A stretch of 64,000 nucleotides of DNA, taken from assembly GCF_024171925.1 (NCBI RefSeq), contig NZ_JAMTCO010000003.1, positions 1 through 64,000 of the forward strand, written 5' to 3'. Both the position numbers and the translations under genes were made by a program. The notes under the pieces are model-generated. The model saw nothing but the letters and a program-made list of their open reading frames with translations. It was not told where the DNA came from and did not search any database. Positions 8,528-16,354 of the stretch are shown piece by piece (the stretch's first letter is position 1; every line of letters begins with the position of its first letter). Source of the DNA: Actinokineospora diospyrosa. GTDB lineage: Bacteria; Actinomycetota; Actinomycetes; Mycobacteriales; Pseudonocardiaceae.

Positions 8528-8743
8528 ATGGCCCACGAGATCCACGCCGAGATGGTCGCCAACGTGCTGAACGTGGTGGCCAGGGAGGGTGACACCCTCG
8601 TCGAGGGGGACACGGTCGTCATCCTGGAGTCGATGAAGATGGAGATCCCGGTGCTCACCGAGGAGAACGGGACGCTCACCCGGCTCGCGGTCAAGGAGGG
8701 CGACGTGGTCCAGGAGCACGACCTGATCGCCGTCGTCGAGTAG
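8528..8743 (+). CDS. Biotinyl/lipoyl attachment protein (TB7.3 type)
   Basis: A 71-aa single biotinyl domain. ESMKMEIPV around residues 36-44 contains the Lys to be biotinylated (MKM), and the VAREGDTLVEGD and VKEGDVVQEHDLI strands are the two halves of the barrel. The size and position beside a PdtaS-type kinase match M. tuberculosis TB7.3 (Rv3221c). It probably works as a small biotin carboxyl carrier for an acyl-CoA carboxylase encoded elsewhere. 16 bp before the kinase gene, so likely cotranscribed. Confidence 0.92.
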   Translation: MAHEIHAEMVANVLNVVAREGDTLVEGDTVVILESMKMEIPVLTEENGTLTRLAVKEGDVVQEHDLIAVVE

Positions 8744-8759
8744 GCGGCGCGACCCAGGG

Positions 8760-10271
8760 ATGTCCACCCTCTCCGACCTGCTCGCCGAGCACACCGGGCT
8801 CTCCGGTGGCGCCGTCGACCACCTGCAGACGGTGGTCGCGGAGTGGCAGCTGCTGTCGGACCTGTCCTTCGCGGACTTCCTGCTCTGGGTGCCCGAGACC
8901 GCCGCCGACGGCACACCGCTGCCGCCCGGCGCGCAGGGCCGCTACATCTGCGTCGCCCAGGCCAGGCCGACCACCGGCCCGACCGCGCACCCCGAGGACG
9001 TCGTCGCCAGCCACACCAGCGCCCAGGAGCACCCGCAACTGCGCCGGGCCGTGGCCGAGCGGCGGATCTGCCGGGAGGAGGACCCGCGTTGGTACCTGGG
9101 CGTCCCGGTCCGCCGGGAGGTCATCCCGGTCACCTTCGCGGGCGAGGTCATCGCGGCGCTCTCGCGCGAGACGAACCTGGCGGTGCCCCGGGTGCCCAGC
9201 GCCCTGGAGATCGCCTACCTCGGTATCGCGGGCGACCTGTGCCAGATGGTGGCCGACGGGACGTTCCCGACCACCGAGCCGTCACCGGACGTGCACACCA
9301 GTCCCCGGGTGGGTGACGGGCTGATCCGGCTCGACACCGCCGGGGCGGTCGTGTTCGCCAGCCCCAACGCGCTCTCGGCGTACCACCGGATGGGGCACGC
9401 GTCGGACCTGGTCGGGGTGCGGCTGGCCCCGCTGACCCGGTCGTTGATCGGCGACCCGTTCGACGCGACCGAGGTGGCGCAGCGGATCGTGTCCGCCCTC
9501 GACGGCCAGCCGGGCATGCGCACCGAGGCCGAGTCCCGCCGCGGCGCCGCGGTGCTGTTCCGGGCGCTGCCGCTGCGGCCAGCGGGCAAGGCGGCCGGGG
9601 CGCTGGTGCTGTGCCGGGACGTGACCGAGGTGCGGCGCAGGGACCGGGCGCTGCTGTCCAAGGACGCCACCATCCGCGAGATCCACCACCGGGTGAAGAA
9701 CAACCTGCAGACGGTGGCCGCGTTGCTGCGCCTGCAGTCGCGGCGCACCAGCAGCCCGGAGGCCAAGGAGGCGCTGGCCGAGTCGGTGCGCCGGGTGGCC
9801 GCGATCGCGATGGTGCACGAGACGCTGTCTACGTCGGTAGACGAACGGGTCGACCTGGACGCCTTGGTGGACAAGGTGATCCCGGTGGTCGGGGACGTGG
9901 CGGTGGCCGAGAGCCACGTGAAGGTCCGCAAGAGCGGCCAGTTCGGTGTGGTCGCCGCGGAGACGGCGACCCCGCTGGTGATGGTGCTGACCGAGCTCAT
10001 CCAGAACGCCGTCGAGCACGCGTTCCCGCCCGGCTCCTCCGGCGAGGTCGTCGTCTCGGCCACCAGGTCCGCGCGCTGGCTCGACGTGCTCGTCGCCGAC
10101 GACGGCCGCGGCCTGCCCCCGGGCTTCTCCCTCGAACGGACCAACGGCCTCGGTCTGCAGATCGTGCGCACCCTCGTCGAATCCGAACTCCGCGGCACCC
10201 TCTCGCTGCGCCGCCGCGACGAAAGCGGTACCGAAGCCGTCCTTCGCGTACCCCTTTCCCACCGCCGCTAA
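8760..10271 (+). CDS. pdtaS: PdtaS-type sensor histidine kinase
   Basis: A cytosolic 503-aa kinase with an N-terminal GAF-like domain (about 1-165), a PAS domain (about 180-290) and a HisKA_2/HATPase module. EIHHRVKNNLQTVAALLRLQ at about 307-326 carries the phosphoacceptor His, HELIQNAVEHAF-like N-box (TELIQNAVEHAF), DDGRGLP and NGLGLQIV the ATP site. No membrane segment is visible. PdtaS phosphorylates PdtaR, an ANTAR RNA-binding antiterminator; the pdtaR gene is not in this window. The lengths of this and the mycobacterial protein are nearly equal. Confidence 0.93.
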   Translation: MSTLSDLLAEHTGLSGGAVDHLQTVVAEWQLLSDLSFADFLLWVPETAADGTPLPPGAQGRYICVAQARPTTGPTAHPEDVVASHTSAQEHPQLRRAVAERRICREEDPRWYLGVPVRREVIPVTFAGEVIAALSRETNLAVPRVPSALEIAYLGIAGDLCQMVADGTFPTTEPSPDVHTSPRVGDGLIRLDTAGAVVFASPNALSAYHRMGHASDLVGVRLAPLTRSLIGDPFDATEVAQRIVSALDGQPGMRTEAESRRGAAVLFRALPLRPAGKAAGALVLCRDVTEVRRRDRALLSKDATIREIHHRVKNNLQTVAALLRLQSRRTSSPEAKEALAESVRRVAAIAMVHETLSTSVDERVDLDALVDKVIPVVGDVAVAESHVKVRKSGQFGVVAAETATPLVMVLTELIQNAVEHAFPPGSSGEVVVSATRSARWLDVLVADDGRGLPPGFSLERTNGLGLQIVRTLVESELRGTLSLRRRDESGTEAVLRVPLSHRR

Positions 10272-10364
10272 CTTTGACGAAATGTGCCAAAGTCCTCGGC
10301 TATTCTCTTGTCTATCCAATGAATAGCCACAGGCACCATTGCCTTCTGGGGCTTACTCAACCTT

Positions 10365-10426
10365 GGACCGGGGGGTCCGGGGGGCGAAGCCCCTCCGGCC
10401 GGGGGTGTGGGGGCTTGGCCCCCACA
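10365..10426. repeat. Compound GC hairpins, probable dispersed repeat
   Basis: Successive short palindromes lie within 62 bp: GGACC...GGTCC (10365-10378), GGGGCGAAGCCCC (10381-10393) and TGTGGGGGC-TTG-GCCCCCACA (10406-10426). The sequence style (GGGGGTCCGGGGGGCGAAGC) is one I recall from many actinomycete intergenic regions, so it is probably a REP-like dispersed element placed between the convergent pdtaS and whiB1 genes. Confidence 0.55.
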
Positions 10427-10441
10427 GGGCACAATGCAGAA

Positions 10442-10476
10442 CGACCCCTGTCTGCGCTTTCCGCAGACAGGGGTCG
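10442..10476. terminator. Hairpin between pdtaS and whiB1
   Basis: A perfect 15-bp inverted repeat (CGACCCCTGTCTGCG at 10442-10456, complement at 10462-10476) with a 5-nt loop, 16 bases downstream of the whiB1 stop on the minus strand. Confidence 0.8.
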
Positions 10477-10491
10477 CTCAGTCTCGTTCGG

Positions 10492-10746
10492 CTACGCGTT
10501 GCTCCGGGCCCGAGTCCGGGCGTTGCGGCGCTTGAGCGCGCGACGCTCGTCCTCACTCATACCGCCCCAAACGCCAGCATCCTGGCCGCTTTCGAGCGCC
10601 CAGGACAGGCAGTTGGAAGCGACGGGGCAGCGGTGGCAAACGGCCTTCGCCTCGGAGACCTGAAGGATCGCAGGACCGCTGGTTCCCACCGGGAAGAACA
10701 GCTCGGGGTCCTCGTCACGGCAGGCCGCGCGGTGGCGCCAGTCCAT
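10492..10746 (-). CDS. whiB1: WhiB1 iron-sulfur transcription factor
   Basis: An 84-aa Wbl protein. Cys9, then Cys37-x2-Cys40-x5-Cys46 bind the [4Fe-4S] cluster; GVWGG follows, and the basic tail (RRALKRRNARTRAR) contacts DNA. WhiB1 is the essential nitric-oxide-sensitive Wbl protein that binds region 4 of the primary sigma factor in mycobacteria. The neighbourhood beside pdtaS supports WhiB1 rather than another Wbl. It has its own promoter with a CRP-like site upstream. Confidence 0.95.
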   Translation of the reverse strand: MDWRHRAACRDEDPELFFPVGTSGPAILQVSEAKAVCHRCPVASNCLSWALESGQDAGVWGGMSEDERRALKRRNARTRARSNA

Positions 10747-10818
10747 TTCTACTGCTCCTCGCTCGGGGCGCGTGTGGGCGCGCCTCTAGTAGTCATCCGG
10801 TCGTCGGGGTGCTTGTGA

Positions 10819-10846
10819 ATGCTTTCACGAACCAGGGAGATGTCAA
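10819..10846 (-). promoter_or_regulatory. Probable whiB1 promoter
   Basis: On the minus strand TTGACA (10846-10841) is a perfect -35 hexamer and AAGCAT (10824-10819), 16 bases on, is a weak -10. Transcription would start near 10812, leaving a leader of about 65 bases before the whiB1 ATG. Confidence 0.55.
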
Positions 10847-10862
10847 GAGTTCTTCTCCGCCC

Positions 10863-10878
10863 GGTGAGTGAACTCACC
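10863..10878. promoter_or_regulatory. CRP-like site upstream of whiB1
   Basis: GGTGAGTGAACTCACC fits the CRP form GTGA-N6-TCAC with a symmetric 7-bp dyad. Its centre is about 58 bases upstream of the start point expected from the TTGACA promoter. M. tuberculosis whiB1 is controlled by the CRP protein Rv3676, so this looks like conserved regulation. Confidence 0.7.
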
Positions 10879-11010
10879 CGAAAGTGACTGGTCAGCGGCC
10901 TGCGGGTGCGGAGAGCAACGATTTGATCACGACGCTGTTCGCTCGGGTCGTACGTCCGGGGCAGTGCGCCCACCCGTCCGGGCGGCGCGGTGACCGGCTG
11001 GAATTGTGGT

Positions 11011-11940
11011 CTAGACCACAGCCACCGCGAGTGCGGAAGGGACGGACACGAACTCGACTCGCGTGCGCTCGCCGATCAGGTCGCCGTCGCACTGCAGCCG
11101 AACCGGCTCCGGTGCGCTGACCACGATCCTCGCCACGTCGTCGCGGCGCACCAGGTTTTTCCCGCGGCGCACGCCCTTGTCGCTCAACGCCTGCCGGAAG
11201 TGCCGCAGGACGGTGGGCGCGCTCAGCGTGCGCAGGGAGAAGAAGCCGAGCCCGGTCTCGAAGCCGCAGCCGGGGTTGAGGTGGATCGGTCGCGCGCCGA
11301 GGTAGGTCCAGGGGTCGGTGTTGGAGACGAACGCCAACCGAAGTCCGGTGATCGGATCTTCCCCAGGTAGCTCTACCGTCAGATTCGGGCGACTGTGCTT
11401 AGGGCGGGCATAGCGGGCGATCGAGACCCGCGCATAAAGAGAAGGACTGGCTCGCTTGCCGCGCCTGCGATCGACGTCCGCGACCACATCGGCGTCCCAG
11501 CCCATGCCCGCGTTGAAGGTGAACCACCGCCGCGAAGGTCCGGACTCGACCAGCCCAAGTCCGACCCGGCGACTCTGCCCTTGCTCGATAGCGCGCAAGA
11601 GCACGTGCGTCGCTTCGACTGGATTGCGCGGTAGGCCCAACGCGCGTGCGAACACGTTCGCCGAACCCCCGGGAACCACGCCCAGCATCGGCGTCGCTCC
11701 GGAGGGTCCTGCCGCCAAGAGGCCGTTGACGACCTCGTTGACGGTGCCGTCGCCACCGTGCGCGACCACCAGGTCCGCCCCGTCGACGGCCGCCTGCGCG
11801 GCGGCGGTGAGGGCGTGACCCCGGTAGTCGGTCTCGACGACCTCCAGTTTCACCTGACTGGCCAGGGCGTGCGCCAGCACGTCCCGACCCGCCGGGGTGG
11901 TGGCGGTCGCCTGCGGGTTCACCACTAGGACAGCGCGCAT
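11011..11940 (-). CDS. Diacylglycerol/lipid kinase family protein
   Basis: A 309-aa protein of the DagK/sphingosine-kinase-like family. MRAVLVVNPQATATTPAG is the typical N-terminal strand and Asn-Pro motif; HGGDGTVNEVVNGLL at 61-75 is the ATP-binding GGDGT signature; GVVPGGSANVFAR follows and a beta-sandwich C-terminal half is present. The ATG at 11940 gives the family start; the upstream open frame is not family-like. The lipid substrate is unknown. Confidence 0.9.
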   Translation of the reverse strand: MRAVLVVNPQATATTPAGRDVLAHALASQVKLEVVETDYRGHALTAAAQAAVDGADLVVAHGGDGTVNEVVNGLLAAGPSGATPMLGVVPGGSANVFARALGLPRNPVEATHVLLRAIEQGQSRRVGLGLVESGPSRRWFTFNAGMGWDADVVADVDRRRGKRASPSLYARVSIARYARPKHSRPNLTVELPGEDPITGLRLAFVSNTDPWTYLGARPIHLNPGCGFETGLGFFSLRTLSAPTVLRHFRQALSDKGVRRGKNLVRRDDVARIVVSAPEPVRLQCDGDLIGERTRVEFVSVPSALAVAVV

Positions 11941-12222
11941 TACCCGAGAGTAAGCGAGGCGGGCGGGATTACCCGCCGCCTGAGCCCGGTGGTGAGGGGT
12001 GACACATGCTCGCCGAGGACGCGGCTCCCTTCGTCGCAGCCTGGACCTCGGGTTCGGCAGGTGCACCCAGACGACCGTCTGTCCCGTCGTACCGCGAGGA
12101 GCTGACACCGCTGATCTTGCCCGCCCCGGTCGCCGGAAACGACCGGCCGTCCGGGTGGCATACGATCGGCGGTGTGCACGCAGGGTCATCGTGCGCTAGC
12201 CAACGACTCCGGGAAGGCCGTC

Positions 12223-12615
12223 GTGCCACTGTCCTCCGCCGCCCCCCGCACCGTCCGCGCCGCGGGTGCCATCGTCGGCCTGCAGGGCCTCGTCGCGCTC
12301 GTGTTCACGGTGCTGCTGCTGATCAGGGGCCTGTCCGGCGAATCGGAGCTGGGCACCAACGTCTTCGGTGAGGCGGCGTACTTCGCGGTGCTCGCCGCCG
12401 CGGTGCTCGCCTGCGGCGCAGGCCTGCTCATCGGCAAGACCTGGGCCCGCAGCCCGGCGATCGTCATCCAGGTCCTGCTCCTGGGCGTCGCCTGGTACGC
12501 GACCGGCCCGTCCGGCCGCCCGGAGTACGGCATCCCGGTCGGCGTGGTGTGCCTGGCCGCCCTGGTCTTCCTGTTCAACCCGGCCACCACCCGGTGGGCG
12601 CAGGGGGAGGAGTGA
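12223..12615 (+). CDS. Small integral membrane protein, four helices
   Basis: A 130-aa protein with four hydrophobic segments (AAGAIVGLQGLVALVFTVLL, AAYFAVLAAAVLACGAGLLI, PAIVIQVLLLGVAWYATG, GIPVGVVCLAALVFLF). The GTG at 12223 has GGGAAGG about 8 bases upstream and is preferred to a GTG at 12172. Its stop overlaps the start of the GNAT gene. The position corresponds to Rv3217c, annotated only as a membrane protein. Function unknown. Confidence 0.78.
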   Translation: MPLSSAAPRTVRAAGAIVGLQGLVALVFTVLLLIRGLSGESELGTNVFGEAAYFAVLAAAVLACGAGLLIGKTWARSPAIVIQVLLLGVAWYATGPSGRPEYGIPVGVVCLAALVFLFNPATTRWAQGEE

Positions 12616-13088
12616 TCATCCGGCTCGCCCGCGCCGAGGAGTGGGACCGCCTCTGGCCGCTGTGGCACCGGGTGGTCGCCACCGGCACGACGTACATGTG
12701 GGACCCGGCGACGGACTACGAGACCGCCCGCGGCCTGTGGATGGCCGGCGAGGTCTTCGTGGCCCTCGACGGCGACGAGGTGGTCGGCACCGCGTTGCTC
12801 AAGCCCAACCAGCTCGGCCTCGGCGACCACATCGCCAACGCGGGCTTCATGGTCGACCCCGACCGCGCGGGCCGGGGCATCGGCCGCCGCCTGGCCACCG
12901 AGGTGCTGGCCCACGCCCGCGCCGCGGGCTACACCGGCATGCAGTTCAACGCGGTGATCTCGACCAACACCGGCGCCGTGGCCCTCTGGACGTCCCTGGG
13001 CTTCGAGATCGTGGCGACCATCCCCGGCGCGTTCCGGCACGCGTCGCTGGGACGCGTGCCGGTGCACATCATGTACCGAGATCTGTGA
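12612..13088 (+). CDS. GNAT family N-acetyltransferase
   Basis: A 158-aa acetyltransferase. GFMVDPDRAGRGIGRRLATEVLAHA is the acetyl-CoA-binding motif A (RGxGxG/A form) and NAVISTNTGAVALWTSLGFE motif B. The GTG start overlaps the stop of the membrane protein gene. The 3' end overlaps the convergent acetyltransferase gene by 20 bp. The acceptor substrate cannot be predicted. Confidence 0.88.
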   Translation: MIIRLARAEEWDRLWPLWHRVVATGTTYMWDPATDYETARGLWMAGEVFVALDGDEVVGTALLKPNQLGLGDHIANAGFMVDPDRAGRGIGRRLATEVLAHARAAGYTGMQFNAVISTNTGAVALWTSLGFEIVATIPGAFRHASLGRVPVHIMYRDL

Positions 13089-13539
13089 GCGCCTGGTCGG
13101 TCAGCCGGTAGACGGTCCACTCGTCCATGGGGACGGCGCCGAGGGACTTGTAGAAGCCGATCGCGGGCTCGTTCCAGTCCAGCACCGACCACTCCAACCG
13201 CTGGTACCCGTTGTCGACGCACTCCTTGGCCAGGGTCTGCAACAGCGCCTTGCCCAACCCGTGCCCGCGCATGCTGGGTGTGACGTACAGGTCCTCCAGG
13301 TAGATCCCGTGCTTGCCTCGCCACGTGGAGAAGTTCAAGAACCACAAGGCACACCCGACGACACGACCGTCCACTTCGGCCACGTGCCCGAACAGCGCCG
13401 GGCTGTCGCCGAACAGCGCCGCGGTGAGCTGTTCCGCGGTGAGGTGGCACTCGTGCCTGGCCCGCTCGTACTCGGCCAACTCGTACACGAGCCCCACAAT
13501 GGCGTCCACATCGGACGGTTCAACGCGCCGAATGCTCAA
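13069..13539 (-). CDS. SSAT-like GNAT acetyltransferase
   Basis: A 156-aa GNAT protein resembling diamine N-acetyltransferases: ALWFLNFSTWRGKHGIYLED-type central strand followed by LYVTPSMRGHGLGKALL and VLDWNEPAIGFYKSLGA. It starts with TTG, overlapping the stop of the upstream phosphatase by four bases, so the two are probably translated together. Diamine or thialysine substrates are an inference from fold similarity only. Confidence 0.87.
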   Translation of the reverse strand: MSIRRVEPSDVDAIVGLVYELAEYERARHECHLTAEQLTAALFGDSPALFGHVAEVDGRVVGCALWFLNFSTWRGKHGIYLEDLYVTPSMRGHGLGKALLQTLAKECVDNGYQRLEWSVLDWNEPAIGFYKSLGAVPMDEWTVYRLTDQALTDLGT

Positions 13540-14078
13540 CTGCTGACTCCTAGTCTGGCGATCTGCGGCGACTCACGCTCGTGGTCGAGCACGGTGACCG
13601 TAGCCGGATCATGCCTGAAATGAACCCCGAACCCCGCCGCCTGACCGATCCAGACCGCGGCCAGCACCCGGCTGAAATGCCCGTGCCCCACCAAGACGAC
13701 GTCCTCCGACACCCTGCCGAGCACCCGCCGCGCCCTGCCAGTGACCTCGTCCGCGCTCTCCCCGTTGGGGCAAGGGTGTGTCCACACGGTCCAGCCGGGC
13801 ACGGTCTCCCGGATCTGCGGCGTGGTGAGCCCTTCGTAGTCGCCGTAATCCCACTCGGCCAGGTCCTCGGTGACCTCGGTGATGGTGAGGCCCGCGAGCT
13901 CAGCGGTCCTGATCGCCCGACTCCTGGGACTGCACAGAACGGGGATGTCCTTGGGCAGACCCGCGATCAGCCTGGCCCGCTCCTCACCCACCACCGTGAG
14001 CGGCACATCCGTCCTGCCGGTGTGCTTCCCCGTGTCCGACCACTCAGTGGCCCCGTGCCGCAACAGGTAGACGGTCAT
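13536..14078 (-). CDS. Histidine phosphatase family protein
   Basis: A 180-aa member of the phosphoglycerate mutase-like superfamily. RHGATEW at 7-13 has the phosphorylated His, SPRSRAIRTAELA the second Arg, and VLVGHGHFSRVLAA the second catalytic His. The short length and position beside the sigR-whiB1 block fit M. tuberculosis Rv3214 (gpm2), shown to be an acid phosphatase rather than a glycolytic mutase. First gene of a two-gene operon. Confidence 0.88.
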   Translation of the reverse strand: MTVYLLRHGATEWSDTGKHTGRTDVPLTVVGEERARLIAGLPKDIPVLCSPRSRAIRTAELAGLTITEVTEDLAEWDYGDYEGLTTPQIRETVPGWTVWTHPCPNGESADEVTGRARRVLGRVSEDVVLVGHGHFSRVLAAVWIGQAAGFGVHFRHDPATVTVLDHERESPQIARLGVSS

Positions 14079-14321
14079 GACTCGGATCTAACCACTCAGT
14101 ACCCGAGCGGGTTCGTCGACCTCAGGGGCATCGCAAGTACACAGAGGACTGCATGTGAAGCCTGAGATCAAGTGGGCGCCCAACTCTCAACGCCTGATCG
14201 ACCCACCCTGCACCGACTACACGCCAGCTTCGCCGCGCCACCCCGCACGTGATCTCGCCCGACCAACGGCGTCTAGACGAACGAAACGAAACTTGCTATG
14301 TTTTGTGCGTTGGAGGTACCC

Positions 14322-14849
14322 ATGGAGCAGTCCCTCAAGCAAGAGACCTTCCTGCCCGAACCTGACGGCCAGGACCGGATGGGGCAGGTCATCAGCTTCC
14401 TCGAGGCTCAGGAACGTGCTGGTCGCGGCACGCCCAGGACCACCTGTCTGCTGAGCGGCGCCGAGCCGCACGATCAAGTCGAGCTGCCGCCGGAGCTGTA
14501 CCGCGTGTTGCGCCAAGCCGCGGAAGCGCTGCAACGCGGCTTAGCGGTGACGATCGCACCGGTGGGGCAGAAGCTGACGACCCAGCAAGCGGCGGAGCTG
14601 CTCGGTATCAGTCGCCCCACGCTGGTGAGGCTGCTGGAAGACGGCGAGATCCCCTTTGAGCGCGTGGGCAGCCATCGCCGGATTTCGCTGAGGGAACTCC
14701 TGGACTACCAAAGCAAACGGCGAGCTGCGCAATACGCATTCCTGGCGGCGACCACGGTCGATGAAGATGAGGATATTGAGACCGCGCTGAAGCGTGTACG
14801 TGAAGCCCGCCGAGAGGTTGGAACCCGACGGCGGGGTCGTTCTTCTTAG
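14322..14849 (+). CDS. Excisionase-type HTH protein, probable antitoxin
   Basis: A 175-aa protein with a central MerR/excisionase helix-turn-helix (LTTQQAAELLGISRPTLVRL, then IPFERVGSHRRISLRELLDY). The N-terminal part is unrelated to known domains, and the acidic C-terminus (TTVDEDEDIETALKRVREAR) is a likely toxin-neutralising segment. It is followed 27 bp later by a PIN-domain gene. The ATG at 14322 follows a GGAGG. Base use is less GC-rich than the neighbours, in keeping with transfer. Confidence 0.82.
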   Translation: MEQSLKQETFLPEPDGQDRMGQVISFLEAQERAGRGTPRTTCLLSGAEPHDQVELPPELYRVLRQAAEALQRGLAVTIAPVGQKLTTQQAAELLGISRPTLVRLLEDGEIPFERVGSHRRISLRELLDYQSKRRAAQYAFLAATTVDEDEDIETALKRVREARREVGTRRRGRSS

Positions 14850-14876
14850 GAGACGGCGCACTGGCAGGATGGCGGC

Positions 14877-15458
14877 GTGTTCGCCGCACTGCTAGACACC
14901 TGCGTTCTTTGGCCCAGCCGTCAGCGGGACTTCCTGCTGTCGCTGGCGATCGAAGGCTTGTACCGCCCGCTCTGGAGCGGTGCGATCTTGGAAGAGCTCG
15001 AGTACGAGGAAGCGCGGAAGTTGGTTGAGCGTGGATTCGCGCCTGAGGGCGCCGATCGCCGTGCTCGCAACCTGATCCTTCAGATGAGGCAGGCATTCAA
15101 CGATGCCGAAGTCGTCGGCTGGGAAGCCCTCGTGGGCAGCTACGGCCTACCGGACCCCGATGATGAGCATGTCGTCGCCGCTGCCGCGTTCGGTCACGCT
15201 GGGGCACTTGTGACCCACAATATAAAAGACTTCCCCGAGGCTAAGATGCCCAACGAGGTCCAAGTGGTCACGCCTTCAACCTTCGCGAGCAACACGGTCG
15301 CCCTCAGTCCTACACGTGCCCTGGTCGCACTGGAACAGATGGCGAGCCGGTCCGGTGCCAATGGACCGAAGATGGATGTGCGCGCAATTCTCGCCATCCT
15401 GAAAGAGCGCTACAAAATGCACGATGCGGTTGGTCTGATCTGGCCGTTGCTACCATAG
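14877..15458 (+). CDS. PIN-domain ribonuclease, probable toxin
   Basis: A 193-aa PIN protein. The acidic active site is visible as LLDTCVLWP (Asp near 7), LEELEYEEARK, GLPDPDDEHVVAAA and THNIKDFPE. PIN toxins cleave RNA, often tRNA or 23S rRNA. The partner HTH gene upstream marks a type II toxin-antitoxin module. After the nuclease domain there is a 60-residue C-terminal extension (LSPTRALVALEQMA...) shared with actinobacterial relatives. AT-rich patches such as ACAATATAAAAG are unlike the flanking genes. Confidence 0.85.
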   Translation: MFAALLDTCVLWPSRQRDFLLSLAIEGLYRPLWSGAILEELEYEEARKLVERGFAPEGADRRARNLILQMRQAFNDAEVVGWEALVGSYGLPDPDDEHVVAAAAFGHAGALVTHNIKDFPEAKMPNEVQVVTPSTFASNTVALSPTRALVALEQMASRSGANGPKMDVRAILAILKERYKMHDAVGLIWPLLP

Positions 15459-15489
15459 CAACAAGTCATCCGCGCTGGTGATGCCGCAC

Positions 15490-15533
15490 AAAAAAATGGT
15501 GCTGACCAGCTTGATCGCCGGTCAGCACCATTT
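15490..15533 (-). terminator. Intrinsic terminator of sodN
   Basis: Arms AAATGGTGCTGACC (15494-15507) and GGTCAGCACCATTT (15520-15533) with a 12-nt loop. On the minus strand the hairpin is followed by a run of seven T, the classical form, so it ends the sodN transcript; it may also stop the toxin gene transcript from the other side. Confidence 0.88.
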
Positions 15534-15547
15534 GCGGTCCGGGTAGC

Positions 15548-15955
15548 TCAGGCCTGCTTGGTCTCCCAGAAGATCTTGTCGATCTCGGCGATCAGGTCGA
15601 GCAGGGCCTGGCCGGTGGCCGGGTCCATCGAGCCCTTCGTCCCGCTCGCACCCGCGGCCTTGGTGGCGCGGTTGAACAGGTCGTGCAGGTGCGGGTACTT
15701 CTCGAAGTGCGGCGGCTTGAAGTAGTCGGTCCACAGGACCCACAGGTGGTGCTTGACCAGGTCGCTGCGCTGTTCGGCGATCAGGACGGCCCGGGTGCGG
15801 AACTCGGGGTCCGCGTTGTCCTGGTACTTCTGCTGGACAGCCTTGACCGACTCGGCCTCGATGCGGGCCTGCGCGGGGTCGTAGACACCGCAGGGGAGGT
15901 CGCAGTGGGCGGTGGCCTCCAGGCGGGGGGCGAGCAGGCGCGACAGCAGTCGCAT
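15548..15955 (-). CDS. sodN: Nickel superoxide dismutase SodN
   Basis: A 135-aa precursor. After a basic 16-residue leader (MRLLSRLLAPRLEATA) the mature protein begins HCDLPCGVYDP, the nickel hook where His1, Cys2 and Cys6 bind Ni. The rest (four-helix bundle, QDNADPEFRTRAV to IDKIFWETKQA) is typical NiSOD. The divergent sodX encodes the protease needed for maturation. In Streptomyces sodN is controlled by nickel through Nur; no convincing Nur box was recognised in the 78-bp gap between the two genes. Confidence 0.97.
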   Translation of the reverse strand: MRLLSRLLAPRLEATAHCDLPCGVYDPAQARIEAESVKAVQQKYQDNADPEFRTRAVLIAEQRSDLVKHHLWVLWTDYFKPPHFEKYPHLHDLFNRATKAAGASGTKGSMDPATGQALLDLIAEIDKIFWETKQA

Positions 15956-16033
15956 TGTTCCTCCATGGGCAGGATGCTCCGACGGGGACGACCCTACTCC
16001 CGGCATCATCTCCGGGCAGGTGGAGGTGATCAG

Positions 16034-16354
16034 GTGGTCATGGGCGGGATGCCGGTGCGCCGGGTGCGGGTGCGGGGGCCGTCGATGTCGCCCGCGCTGG
16101 GGGACGGGGACACGGTGGTCGCGGTCAAGCGGCGACCACGGGTGGGTGACGTCGTTCTGGTCACCTGGGAGCTGCGGCCGGGGCAGGTGTCGGTGAAGCG
16201 GGCGGTTCGGCGGGAGGGTGCCGGGTGGCACGTGGAGGGGGACAACCCGTTCGCGTCCACCGATTCCCGCACTCTGGGACCGGCGAGAGTTCACGCGGTC
16301 GTCACCTTCCGGCTGTGGCCGCGGCCGGGCAGGCTGCGGCCACCCGGGCCCTAA
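16034..16354 (+). CDS. sodX: NiSOD maturation peptidase SodX
   Basis: An S26/S24-like signal peptidase domain of about 106 aa. VRGPSMSPALGDGDTVVAV contains the nucleophile Ser (PSM), and VSVKRAVRR the catalytic Lys; GDNPFASTDSRTLGP is the conserved end box. SodX removes the NiSOD leader so that the N-terminal His can bind Ni. Start choice: GTG at 16034 lies 7 bases after GGAGG; ATG at 16040 or 16049 are alternatives. Its stop overlaps that of the convergent epimerase gene. Confidence 0.9.
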   Translation: MVMGGMPVRRVRVRGPSMSPALGDGDTVVAVKRRPRVGDVVLVTWELRPGQVSVKRAVRREGAGWHVEGDNPFASTDSRTLGPARVHAVVTFRLWPRPGRLRPPGP

